Source of the DNA: Bradyrhizobium sp. WBAH42
GTDB lineage: Bacteria > Pseudomonadota > Alphaproteobacteria > Rhizobiales > Xanthobacteraceae
Direction: 5' to 3'
Assembly (NCBI RefSeq): GCF_024585265.1
Contig: NZ_CP036533.1
Location: 310,001 to 374,000, forward strand
DNA: 64,000 bases
Position 1 is the stretch's first letter; the number at the start of each line of letters is the position of its first letter. A program made the position numbers and the translations under genes. Below the pieces are notes generated by a model that was not told the origin of the DNA, did not search any database, and saw nothing but the letters and a program-made list of their open reading frames with translations. Below are positions 45,876 through 54,012 of the stretch, one piece after another.

Positions 45876-46127
45876 GCAGAACACTCCTTGCCGGACCGTC
45901 TCGTCTTGCTAACGGAGGGATCGCCGGCCGGTTCCCGGAGCGGTGGAGGCCTCGCCCTGGTTCTACCGAGATTTCCCGCCCAAGCTGTAAGCCATTTCAC
46001 ATGCGCCGCGCCGGCGACCTGCCAGACTTTCGACAGATCACGCTGGAGCCAGGCACCGATCACGACACCTGGCTCACCTTGGTTTGCACGGCAAGTCGAT
46101 CATTCAATCAATTTGCGGGAGCGGAAG

Positions 46128-47522
46128 ATGATTTCATTCGAGAGTTTCAAGAACGAATACGAGCGGAATTGGGCCGGTCTCGAAATCCGGACCGGACGCG
46201 TCGCCGAGGCGAATGCCATCGCCCGCAAGGCGCTCAACGGCAAGGCGACCTATCAGCAGATCGAGCGGCTGACCGGCGTGCCCTGGTACTTCACCGCGCT
46301 CTGCCATTACCGCGAATCCAACTTCGATTTCGACACCTATCTGGGCAACGGCGAAACGCTTCATCGCACGACGACGATCGTTCCGAAGGGGCGCGGCCCG
46401 TTCGCCACCTTCGTGGACGGCGCCGTGGACGCGTTCAGAATCGAGAACTTCATCGGTGCGCGGGATTGGGGCATCGCGCGGATGCTGTTCCGGCTCGAGG
46501 CGTTCAACGGCTTCGGCTATCATTCCAAGGGCGTCAATTCGCCCTATCTCTATGGCGGCTCGACCCTGTACGGCCCGCCGGAAGCAAGAGCCGGAAAATT
46601 CGTCCGCGACCATGTGTTCGATCCCGGTCATGTCGATGCCCAGCTCGGCACGGCGGTGATCCTGCATGCGATGATGGCGCTGGATTCGTCGATCGCGCTC
46701 GACGACGGCCCGCAATTCGCCGGTCGCACCGAGCCCGAGGATGAGGTGGCTTCGACGGTCATGCTGACGCAGCAGGCGCTGAACAAGCTCGGCGCCAATC
46801 CGCCGCTCGTCGAGGACGGCATCAGCGGACCGAAGACCAGGGCCGCCGTCTCGCTGTTTCAGCAGCAGAACGGCCTGAGGGATACCGGATTGCTCGACGC
46901 CGCCACGGTCGCCGCCATCACGCGCGGGATGCAGCAGCCAGGCCCGGCCGGGCAGAACGGCGACCTCTCGCAGATCCTGAAGCGGCTGGAAGATCTCACA
47001 CAAGTGCTGCGACCGCCGGCAAGCGGCGGGACGCTGCCAGCGATCGTGCCGAGCAACACATTGCCTGCCACCAACGATCCCGTCAGCCTGTTCGAACGGC
47101 TGTTCTCCCTCATCAACAAGACAGCGCCCATGCCCGGACCCGTCGCCCCGATGAGCCCCGCCCCCGTCGATCAGCTGAAACAGGTCGTCGATTTGCTGAG
47201 CACCCTGCTCAACAACGGCGGCGGCAAGCCGATGCTCGGCCAGGTCAATGGCGCGCTCGGCGAGACCATCGGCAAGCTGCTCGACGGCAAGAAGACCGCG
47301 CTCGGCATCGGCGGCTCGCTGATCACCGCCCTGCTCTCCTCGGTGACGGCAAGCCCGAATGCGGGAGGCCTTGCCGGGCTGCTCGGAACCATCGTGTCGG
47401 CCGTGCCCGGCCTTGGCCAGTTCGCAATGCCGATCTCGCTCGCGCTCGCCGTCTGGGGCGTGCTCGGCAAGATGGAGAAATGGGCGCAAGGCACCGCGCC
47501 GCCGCCGAAGGTGACGACGTGA
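46128..47522 (+). CDS. Endolysin-like muramidase with PG-binding domain and hydrophobic tail
   Basis: The protein has 464 residues. The N-terminal domain (about 1-180) resembles phage-type lysozymes: VPWYFTALCHYRESNFDFDT, then WGIARMLFRLEAFNGFGYHS and SPYLYGGSTLYGPPEARAGK; the Glu of HYRESNFD is the likely catalytic acid. A peptidoglycan-binding domain follows (LNKLGANPPLVEDGISGPKT, AVSLFQQQNGL). The last 90 residues are hydrophobic (IGGSLITALLSSVTASP, GLLGTIVSAVPGLGQFAMPI), perhaps a membrane hairpin. GCGGAAG precedes the ATG. No other phage genes are near. Confidence 0.8.
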   Translation: MISFESFKNEYERNWAGLEIRTGRVAEANAIARKALNGKATYQQIERLTGVPWYFTALCHYRESNFDFDTYLGNGETLHRTTTIVPKGRGPFATFVDGAVDAFRIENFIGARDWGIARMLFRLEAFNGFGYHSKGVNSPYLYGGSTLYGPPEARAGKFVRDHVFDPGHVDAQLGTAVILHAMMALDSSIALDDGPQFAGRTEPEDEVASTVMLTQQALNKLGANPPLVEDGISGPKTRAAVSLFQQQNGLRDTGLLDAATVAAITRGMQQPGPAGQNGDLSQILKRLEDLTQVLRPPASGGTLPAIVPSNTLPATNDPVSLFERLFSLINKTAPMPGPVAPMSPAPVDQLKQVVDLLSTLLNNGGGKPMLGQVNGALGETIGKLLDGKKTALGIGGSLITALLSSVTASPNAGGLAGLLGTIVSAVPGLGQFAMPISLALAVWGVLGKMEKWAQGTAPPPKVTT

Positions 47523-47570
47523 GGACCCAGGGAAATCGGACTTGGGATGCTTCTCCAGGAGCAGGTGCGC

Positions 47571-47715
47571 TCCCTCCCCTGCTTGCGGGGGAGGGTTGGG
47601 GAGAGGGTGTCTCCACAATCGAGAACCCCCAAGAGGAGAAAGCCCTCACCCGGCGCGCGGGACGATGCTTCGCATCGCCCGGAACGCGCCGACCTCTCCC
47701 GCAAGCGGGAGAGGT
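47571..47715. repeat. Composite palindrome of the CGGGGAGAG family
   Basis: Same modules and order as 44503-44647, with CACCCGGCGCGCGGGACGAT and GACCTCTCCCGCAAGCGGGA. The two copies are about 3 kb apart. Confidence 0.78.
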
Positions 47716-47740
47716 TATCGAGCCCGCGGCTTGGCCCCGC

Positions 47741-48433
47741 CTACTGGCGCAGCATGATCAGGGGATCGGCGGTGTCGGGGACACGGCGCCACTGGGCGTT
47801 GTCGTCGGCCTCGAACTGCCAGGCGTCGCCTGATTTGGACATCAGGATGATCTGGCCACGCTCGAGTCGCCATTGCGTCGGGTTGAACTGCGCGATCGCG
47901 GCGTCGCATCTCGGCTTGAGGAAGACCTGGAAATTGTCCGGGCCCGCTTCGGTGTTGGTCAGCGTCAGCCCGCAGATCGGCTGGCCGTTGCCGCGCACCA
48001 TCGACCAGTCGCCGATCATCTGGTCCATCGACTTCGCCATCGAGCGCGCGGCGGCGAGGTCCTGCAGGATGTAGACGCCCTCGCCCTGGCGCAGGCCTTC
48101 GAAGATGCCGGCCTCGACCTCGGTGAAATCGATCACGGCTTCGCCGGTCGCATCCTGCAGGCGCACGATGTCGAGGCCCTTCACGCTCCAGGCGACGATG
48201 TCCTTGGTGAAGGGCAGCGCGGTCTTGCAGGCCGGCTCCAGCTCCAGCTTGTAGCCCTGGCCTGCGGCGTCACCTCTCAGTGTGACGACGCAGGTCTTGC
48301 TGCGCTCGGTGGTCGAGAGCTCCCACTGTCCGGGCATCTGCTTCTTCAGGCTCGTCGCATCCTGCGCACGCGCGATGCCGGTCGCGGCCAGAAAGGCCGC
48401 GATGGCAAATGCGAGAAGGCGACGTGCGATCAT
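47741..48433 (-). CDS. Tandem AprI/Inh-type protease inhibitor domain protein
   Basis: The protein has 230 residues. A signal peptide (LLAFAIAAFLAATGIARAQ) is followed by two copies of an Inh-like beta domain: the first with GQWELSTTERSKTCVVTLRG and LEPACK, the second with GDWSMVRGNGQPICGLTLTN and LKPRCD. Each has the two cysteines expected for a disulfide. AprI/Inh proteins inhibit serralysin-type metalloproteases in the periplasm. Two tandem domains in one chain are unusual. It overlaps the start of the dehydrogenase operon by one base. Confidence 0.85.
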   Translation of the reverse strand: MIARRLLAFAIAAFLAATGIARAQDATSLKKQMPGQWELSTTERSKTCVVTLRGDAAGQGYKLELEPACKTALPFTKDIVAWSVKGLDIVRLQDATGEAVIDFTEVEAGIFEGLRQGEGVYILQDLAAARSMAKSMDQMIGDWSMVRGNGQPICGLTLTNTEAGPDNFQVFLKPRCDAAIAQFNPTQWRLERGQIILMSKSGDAWQFEADDNAQWRRVPDTADPLIMLRQ

Positions 48434-49422
48434 CAGCGCCCCTTGACCGGCGTTTCCGCAACCGGCGTCAGCGGCGCCTTGCCGGCGAACCAGGACTTGA
48501 GATTGTCGACCACGAGTTGGTCCATGGCGTTGCGCGTCACCACCGAGGCCGAGCCGATATGCGGCAGCAGCACGACGTTCTGCATGGTCTTGAGCTCGTC
48601 GGGCACGTTCGGCTCGGCCGCGAACACGTCGAGGCCGGCGGCGAGAATGGTGCCGGATTTCAGCGCCTGGATCAGCGCCGGCTCGTCGACCACCGAGCCG
48701 CGCGCGACGTTGACCAGCACGCCGCGCGGGCCGAGCGCCTTGAGCACCTCGGCATTGATCATCTTTTCGGTCGAGGCACCGCCCGGCACGATCACAACAA
48801 GCGTGTCCACAGCTTTCGCCATCTCGATCAGATCAGGGTAGTGCTTGTAGGCGACGTCCTTGGAGGGGTTGCGCGAGTGGTAGACCACTGGCACCAGCGA
48901 GGCATCGAGCCGGCGCGCGATGGCCTGACCGATCCGGCCCATGCCGACGATGCCGACCTTGCGGTCGCGCAGCGAACCGACGCTGAGCGGATAGTTCTGG
49001 GTCTGCCACAGCCCGGAGCGGACATAGCGGTCGGCCTTGATGAACTCGCGCAAGGTCGAGATCAGAAGGCCCATCGCGACGTCGGCGACCTCCTCGGTCA
49101 AGACGTCGGGCGTGTTGGTGACGACGATGTTGTGCTCGGCGGCATATTTGGCGTCGATGTGGTCGTAGCCGACACCGAAGCTCGCCACCATTTCCAGCTT
49201 CGGCAGCTGCGACAGCGAATCCTTGTCCGCGCGCACGGTATGGTAGGTCACCGCGACGCCGCGGATCCTGTCGCGGACCGCCGGCGTCAGCCGCTCGAGA
49301 TCGCCGCGCGTCTCCGCCTTGTGCACGACGAAATGATCGGAAAAGCCGTTCTCGAGAATCGGCCGCACCGGCCCATAGATCAGAAGGTCGATCTTTTCGG
49401 ACGAAATCGAACCGGCAGCCAT
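48433..49422 (-). CDS. NAD(P)-dependent 2-hydroxyacid dehydrogenase
   Basis: The protein has 329 residues. The NAD(P) fingerprint is GIVGMGRIGQAIARRL; the catalytic Arg is in VNVARGSVVDE, the Glu in AAGLDVFAAEP, and the His in VLLPHIGSAS. Substrates are typically glyoxylate, hydroxypyruvate or larger 2-keto acids. It is the last gene before the inhibitor and follows the ABC permease, overlapping its stop. It probably reduces or oxidises the compound that the ABC importer brings in, or its breakdown product. Confidence 0.9.
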   Translation of the reverse strand: MAAGSISSEKIDLLIYGPVRPILENGFSDHFVVHKAETRGDLERLTPAVRDRIRGVAVTYHTVRADKDSLSQLPKLEMVASFGVGYDHIDAKYAAEHNIVVTNTPDVLTEEVADVAMGLLISTLREFIKADRYVRSGLWQTQNYPLSVGSLRDRKVGIVGMGRIGQAIARRLDASLVPVVYHSRNPSKDVAYKHYPDLIEMAKAVDTLVVIVPGGASTEKMINAEVLKALGPRGVLVNVARGSVVDEPALIQALKSGTILAAGLDVFAAEPNVPDELKTMQNVVLLPHIGSASVVTRNAMDQLVVDNLKSWFAGKAPLTPVAETPVKGR

Positions 49423-50240
49423 CAGTTTTCCTTTCCAAGCGCGCTTTCATGCCAGCGCCGTAAAACGAGGTGGGAAACTAGCGCCAGCACCCCATAGATG
49501 ACAATCCCGGCCAGCGACAACAGAAGCAGGCTTGCGAACATGCGGGGTATGTTCAAGCGATAGCCCGATTCGGCGATCCTGTAGGCGAGCCCGGAGCCGG
49601 CGCCGGCCGTTCCGGCCGCGATCTCCGCCACGACCGCGCCGATCAGCGACAGGCCGCCGGCGATGCGCAGGCCGCCGAGGATATAGGGCAGCGCCGCCGG
49701 CAGCTTGAGGAAGCGCAGGGTTTGCGGCTTTGACGCGCCATAGAGCTGGAACAGGCCGGCCAAATTGCGGTCCACCGAGTTCAGCCCGAGCGTGGTGTTC
49801 GACAGCACCGGGAAGAAAGCGACGATGAAGGCGCAGACGACCACCGCGGTCTGCTGCTCCAGATAGATCAGCAAGAGCGGCGCGATCGCGATCACAGGCG
49901 TCACCTGGAGCACGATGGCATAGGGGAACAGCGAATATTCCACCCATTTCGACTGGTTGAACAGCAGCGCCAGCGCGATGCCGCCGATGCTGGCGGCGAC
50001 AAAACCTTCGAGCGTGGTTGCAAGCGTGGTCGCCAGCGATTGTGACAGCACCGCCCAGTCCTTGATCAGTGTCAGCACGATGACCGAGGGCGCCGGCAGC
50101 ACGTAAGGCGGGATCTCCTTGATGCGGACCACGAGTTCCCAGGCAAGGAGGCCGGCTGCGAAGACGATGACCGGCAGCACGAAGCGCATCGCGCGTTGCG
50201 CGCCAGAGGATTTTGCCGGCACGGGAGCTTGCGCGCTCAT
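49422..50240 (-). CDS. ABC transporter permease (SsuC/ThiX type)
   Basis: The protein has 272 residues and about six membrane segments, starting MSAQAPVPAKSSGAQRAMRF. The cytoplasmic coupling loop is in the GLSLIGAVVAEIAAGTAG region. ATG 50240 overlaps the stop of the ATPase gene (ATGA). It forms the pore of an importer with the ATPase at 50237-51052 and the NMT1-type binding protein. Relatives carry riboflavin, pyrimidine, taurine or nitrate-like substrates. Confidence 0.9.
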   Translation of the reverse strand: MSAQAPVPAKSSGAQRAMRFVLPVIVFAAGLLAWELVVRIKEIPPYVLPAPSVIVLTLIKDWAVLSQSLATTLATTLEGFVAASIGGIALALLFNQSKWVEYSLFPYAIVLQVTPVIAIAPLLLIYLEQQTAVVVCAFIVAFFPVLSNTTLGLNSVDRNLAGLFQLYGASKPQTLRFLKLPAALPYILGGLRIAGGLSLIGAVVAEIAAGTAGAGSGLAYRIAESGYRLNIPRMFASLLLLSLAGIVIYGVLALVSHLVLRRWHESALGKEN

Positions 50241-51052
50241 AGCGTCGACTGCTCCGAATAGGACGGCGCCAACGCGGCGGACACGCGTCGGCAATAGTCG
50301 GAATAGGCCGCCGAGGTGCGAAACTCCTCAGCCCGCGGCTCGACCGTCTCGATGCGGATGTCGGCCTGGATGCGGCCGGGTCGCGCCGTCATGACCACGA
50401 CGCGCTGCGACAGATAGACGGATTCGAACACCGAATGGGTGACGAAGATGACGGTCTTGCGCAGGGACCGCCACAGCGCCAGCAGATCGTTGTTGAGGCG
50501 GAAGCGCGTGATCTCGTCGAGCGCGGCGAACGGCTCGTCCATCAGGAGGATATCGGGATCGGTGACGAGCGCGCGCGCCAGCGACACCCGCATCTTCATG
50601 CCGCCGGAGAGCTCGCGCGGAAAGGCATCGGCGAAATCGGCAAGGCCGACACTCGCCAGTGCCGCGTCGGCACGCGCGCGCCCTTCCGCCTTCGGCACGC
50701 CGCCGAGCTTCAGCGGCAGCCGCACGTTCTCACGGACGTTGGCCCAGGGCATCAGGGTGGGCTCCTGGAACACGAAGCCGATGCCGTGACCCGGCTGCGG
50801 CACGCCCTCGTGCCGTGCCACCCGCACCGTGCCCGACGACGGCGCGCTGAGCTCGGCGATCAGCCGCAACACCGTCGATTTGCCGCAGCCGGACGGGCCC
50901 AGCAGCGAGATGAACTCGCCCTTGCGGACCGCAAGATCGAACGGGCCGAGCGCCATCACGCCGTTGTCGTAAGTTTTGGTCACGCCGCGCAGGCTGACGG
51001 CGAGAGCGGTCAGACTGGGCTCGACGGCGGGTGGCGTTGAGCTCGCTACCAT
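50237..51052 (-). CDS. ABC transporter ATP-binding protein
   Basis: The protein has 271 residues. Walker A GPSGCGKST, Q-loop VFQEPTLMPW, signature LSGGMKMRVSLARAL, Walker B ILLMDEPFAALDE and the H-loop VTHSV are all present. The start is ATG 51052, MVASSTPPAVEPSLTA. It belongs to the SsuB/TauB/ThiZ group, in an operon with the permease and, 200 bases upstream across a palindrome, the binding protein. Confidence 0.93.
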   Translation of the reverse strand: MVASSTPPAVEPSLTALAVSLRGVTKTYDNGVMALGPFDLAVRKGEFISLLGPSGCGKSTVLRLIAELSAPSSGTVRVARHEGVPQPGHGIGFVFQEPTLMPWANVRENVRLPLKLGGVPKAEGRARADAALASVGLADFADAFPRELSGGMKMRVSLARALVTDPDILLMDEPFAALDEITRFRLNNDLLALWRSLRKTVIFVTHSVFESVYLSQRVVVMTARPGRIQADIRIETVEPRAEEFRTSAAYSDYCRRVSAALAPSYSEQSTL

Positions 51053-51094
51053 CGATCGCTGGTCTTTGTGAGGCTCGGTCGCGCCGCGTCTTTC

Positions 51095-51222
51095 ACCTCT
51101 CCCCAACGGGGAGAGGTCGGCGCGCAGCGCCGGGTGAGGGGCCTCAGGTCCCACGAGAGAGCGTAACCCCTCACCCGCACCGCATCTGACGATGCGATGC
51201 GACCTCTCCCTTCGGGAGAGGT
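51095..51222. repeat. Palindromes of the CTCTCCCC family
   Basis: ACCTCTCCCCAACGGGGAGA at the left and GACCTCTCCCTTCGGGAGAG at the right, separated by 100 bases with GGGTGAGGGG. It lies between the binding protein and ATPase genes, inside one likely operon, and could modulate their relative expression. Confidence 0.78.
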
Positions 51223-51258
51223 GGGCCCCAGCCGCACCGCCGTGCCTGATCTCAGCAT

Positions 51259-52281
51259 CTACGGCTTGTTCGGGCGCAGCTCGACGCCGACGCCCTTGTT
51301 GACGAAGCGCAGCGTATAGGATTTGCGGAAGTCGAGATCCGCCTTCACGACGCCGGCCTTGACCATTTTGTTGAAGAAGGAGGCATAGCGCTCGTCGCTC
51401 ATCGCACCGATGCCGTTCTTCAAGCTGTCGCCGGAATCGACGATGCCGTGCTCTTTCATCTTGGCGACGGAATAGGCCAGGAGATCGTCGGTCATCTCCG
51501 GGTTGAGCTGCTTGATCAGGGCATTGCCGGCGGAATTGTCGCGGTAGATGTAATTGTACCAGCCGATCATGGAGGCATCGACGAAGCGCTGCACCAGGTC
51601 AGGCTTCTTCTCGACGATCTCACGGCGGGTCTCGATCAGGGTCGAATAGGTGTTGAAGCCGTAATCGGCGAGCAGCAGCACGTTGGGCTTGAAGCCGGCG
51701 GCCTTCTCCACCGCGAACGGCTCGGAGGTGACGTAACCCTGCATGGCGCTCTTGGGATTGGCGATGAAGGGCTGCGGATTGAAATTGTAGGGCCGGACGT
51801 TCTTCTCGCTGAAGCCGTATTCGGACTTCAGCCACTGGAAATAGCTGGTCATGCCTTCCTTGGAGACGAACAGCGTCAGCGGCTTGAGATCCTCGATCTT
51901 GGCGACCTTGGCGTCGGGCTGCGTCAGCATCACCTGCGGATCCTTCTGGAACACCGCGGCGATGCTGACGACGGGAACGTTGTTGGCGACCGCGTCGAAC
52001 GACATCAGCGTGTTCGCGGCCATGAAGAAATCGATCTTGCCGGCAATCAGCAGCATCCGGTTGTTCTCGTTGGGACCGCCGGGGACGATGGTGACGTCGA
52101 GACCGTATTTCTTGTAGGTGCCGTCGGCGACCGCCTGGAAGAAGCCGCCATGCTCGGCCTCGGCGACCCAGTTGGTGCCGAATGTGACCTTGTCGAGCGT
52201 TTGGGCGCGCGCCGGCGCAAAGGAGGCGACAGCGGCCAACAAGCCTGCAATTAACGCTCGCCGCAGATGAAAGGGGGGCAT
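51259..52281 (-). CDS. ABC transporter substrate-binding protein, NMT1/THI5-like
   Basis: The protein has 340 residues. A signal peptide (MPPFHLRRALIAGLLAAVAS) leads to an NMT1-type domain: VTFGTNWVAEAEHGGFFQAV, YGLDVTIVPGGPNENNRMLL and AANTLMSFDAVANNVPVVSI. Such proteins bind thiamin-precursor pyrimidines, riboflavin, taurine or related small ligands. It is first in a minus-strand cluster with the ATPase, permease and dehydrogenase, divergent from the creatininase-family gene. The ligand cannot be read from the sequence. Confidence 0.9.
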   Translation of the reverse strand: MPPFHLRRALIAGLLAAVASFAPARAQTLDKVTFGTNWVAEAEHGGFFQAVADGTYKKYGLDVTIVPGGPNENNRMLLIAGKIDFFMAANTLMSFDAVANNVPVVSIAAVFQKDPQVMLTQPDAKVAKIEDLKPLTLFVSKEGMTSYFQWLKSEYGFSEKNVRPYNFNPQPFIANPKSAMQGYVTSEPFAVEKAAGFKPNVLLLADYGFNTYSTLIETRREIVEKKPDLVQRFVDASMIGWYNYIYRDNSAGNALIKQLNPEMTDDLLAYSVAKMKEHGIVDSGDSLKNGIGAMSDERYASFFNKMVKAGVVKADLDFRKSYTLRFVNKGVGVELRPNKP

Positions 52282-52359
52282 GATGGCACTCCGTCGACCC
52301 TGGCTGGTCCAATCGTCTCTGGTTCAAGTGAATGCAACGCGATAAAACCGCATGACATC

Positions 52360-52392
52360 AGGGGATGCGAGCCGGCCGGGCCCGCATCCCCT
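52360..52392 (+). promoter_or_regulatory. Hairpin between the divergent ABC and creatininase genes
   Basis: AGGGGATGCG (52360-52369) pairs perfectly with CGCATCCCCT (52383-52392) around a GC-rich loop. It lies 43 bases before the creatininase start. It is not a match to a riboswitch I know; it may be an operator, attenuator or small terminator. Confidence 0.5.
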
Positions 52393-52434
52393 CTTACCGC
52401 AAATTACGTGACAAATTCGGGCAAGGAAACCTCG

Positions 52435-53241
52435 ATGACGCCCTCCCGCGACTGGATCGACATCGACTGGGCTCATGCGAGCCCGGACGAGGTGTCGCGC
52501 TGGATCGCGGTGCTGCCGCTGGCGGCAACCGAGCAGCACGGCCCGCATCTGCCACTGACGACGGACGTGCTGATCGCGGACGCCTATCTGGCACGTGTGC
52601 GCGAGCTGTTGTCCGCGAGCGTTGCAGCGAGCTTCCTCCCGGTCGAACGGGTCGGGATTTCCACCGAGCATATCGACTATCCGGGCACGCAGACGCTGCC
52701 GACCGAAATGGCGCTGAAGAAATGGACTGGGATCGGCGAGGAGGTTGCACGCCGCGGCGTGAGAAAGCTCGTCATCGTCACCAGCCATGGCGGCAATAGC
52801 GCGGCCATGATGCTGGTCGCGCAGGACCTTCGCGCGTATCAAAAGCTCTTGGTAGTGACGACGTCGTGGTCGCGGCTCTCGGGCGCGGACACATTGTTCC
52901 CGGCCGATGAAGTGCGCCACGGCATTCACGGCGGCGCGGTCGAGACCTCGATCATGCTGGCGCGCTATCGTGATCAGGTGCGCAAGGATGCGATCGCTGA
53001 TTTTCCCGCGAGCAGCATCGCGATGGAGCAGCAATATCGCTGGCTCTCGACGCAGCGGCCGGCGCCGTTCGCCTGGCAGGCGCAGGATCTCAACGCCAGC
53101 GGCGCGGTCGGCAACGCGACGCTGGCTGAGCCAGCGAAGGGCGAGCAGTTGCTCGATCAAGGCGCGCGCGCCTTTTGCGAGCTGCTGGGAGAGGTCGATA
53201 ACTTCGACGTGAACAGGCTCGCCAAGGGGCCGCTCGGCTAG
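52435..53241 (+). CDS. Creatininase-family amidohydrolase
   Basis: The protein has 268 residues. The family motifs are LAATEQHGPHLPLTTDVLIA with metal-binding Glu, His and Asp, VIVTSHGGNSAAM with the metal His, and GIHGGAVETSIML with the metal Glu. Members hydrolyse creatinine, formamides such as 2-amino-5-formylamino compounds, or peptides of the mycofactocin type. AAGGAAAC precedes the ATG. Its position opposite an importer suggests it acts on the imported amide or heterocycle. Confidence 0.88.
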   Translation: MTPSRDWIDIDWAHASPDEVSRWIAVLPLAATEQHGPHLPLTTDVLIADAYLARVRELLSASVAASFLPVERVGISTEHIDYPGTQTLPTEMALKKWTGIGEEVARRGVRKLVIVTSHGGNSAAMMLVAQDLRAYQKLLVVTTSWSRLSGADTLFPADEVRHGIHGGAVETSIMLARYRDQVRKDAIADFPASSIAMEQQYRWLSTQRPAPFAWQAQDLNASGAVGNATLAEPAKGEQLLDQGARAFCELLGEVDNFDVNRLAKGPLG

Positions 53242-53380
53242 CCCGCATCCAACTGAAACCATTCGAGAAATGACGGGATTCCGGCAGCGCCAGATGCGCT
53301 TTCGAACCGGACACGGCATGCCTCCGTCCAACTGGGCACGCGGGCCACAACGGACCGCCTCAACCCGGATGGAGTTTCAC

Positions 53381-53644
53381 ATGTCGATCAAGACCAAGAT
53401 TGCCGCCGCAGCTCTCGCTGCTCTCGCCGTCACCGGCAGCATCGCGTCCACCACCACCTCGGCCGAAGCCAAGCAGCCCGGCTGGGTCTGGGGTGTCGGT
53501 GCCGGCATCGCCACCGCCGCCGTCGTCGGCTCCGCGATCGCCGCCAGCAACGATCCCTATTACCACGGCTATCACCGCTGCGGCTGGGTCGCGCAGTACA
53601 ACGCCTTCGGCCAGTACGTCGGCCGCGTTCGCACCTGCTACTGA
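53381..53644 (+). CDS. Small exported protein, 87 aa
   Basis: MSIKTKIAAAALAALAVTGS starts a signal peptide ending near SAEA. The mature part has a glycine-rich hydrophobic segment (WGVGAGIATAAVVGSAIAAS) and a tail with two cysteines (RCGWVAQYNAFGQ and VRTCY). Bradyrhizobium has many such short exported Gly/Tyr-rich proteins, of unknown role. GGAG lies seven bases before the start. A strong terminator follows. Confidence 0.78.
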   Translation: MSIKTKIAAAALAALAVTGSIASTTTSAEAKQPGWVWGVGAGIATAAVVGSAIAASNDPYYHGYHRCGWVAQYNAFGQYVGRVRTCY

Positions 53645-53721
53645 TCTGAGTACCTGAGGCCGATCTCCACGTGGATCCTGCGTCCGACACGGGCGCCTCA
53701 TCCACCCCGTGTCGTGCCCCC

Positions 53722-53752
53722 GACCCCGCCCGGCGTCCCCCCGGGCGGGGTC
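53722..53752 (+). terminator. Rho-independent terminator
   Basis: GACCCCGCCCGG (53722-53733) pairs perfectly with CCGGGCGGGGTC (53741-53752), followed by ATTCGTTTT. It ends the 87-residue gene. Confidence 0.82.
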
Positions 53753-54012
53753 ATTCGTTTTGAGCCCGGCGAATTTGTTGCAGCCGCGTCACACAGCGGT
53801 GCGAACTCTTCTCTGCGGCGATGCGCATCAGTTGCTATTGCGAATTAATCGCAATAAGGTTTGTCGCAGGTTCAGGAACTTGGCACGAAGTGGGGGCGAA
53901 TCGAGATCATCTCGGCCGGTCGCCTCAATCGCCGAGGCTTGGTGACAGAATCGTCGCGACCCGTCAGGGATATTCGGCGGGTGGAACAGATTCGCGTTTG
54001 GGGGCGTGCGTT

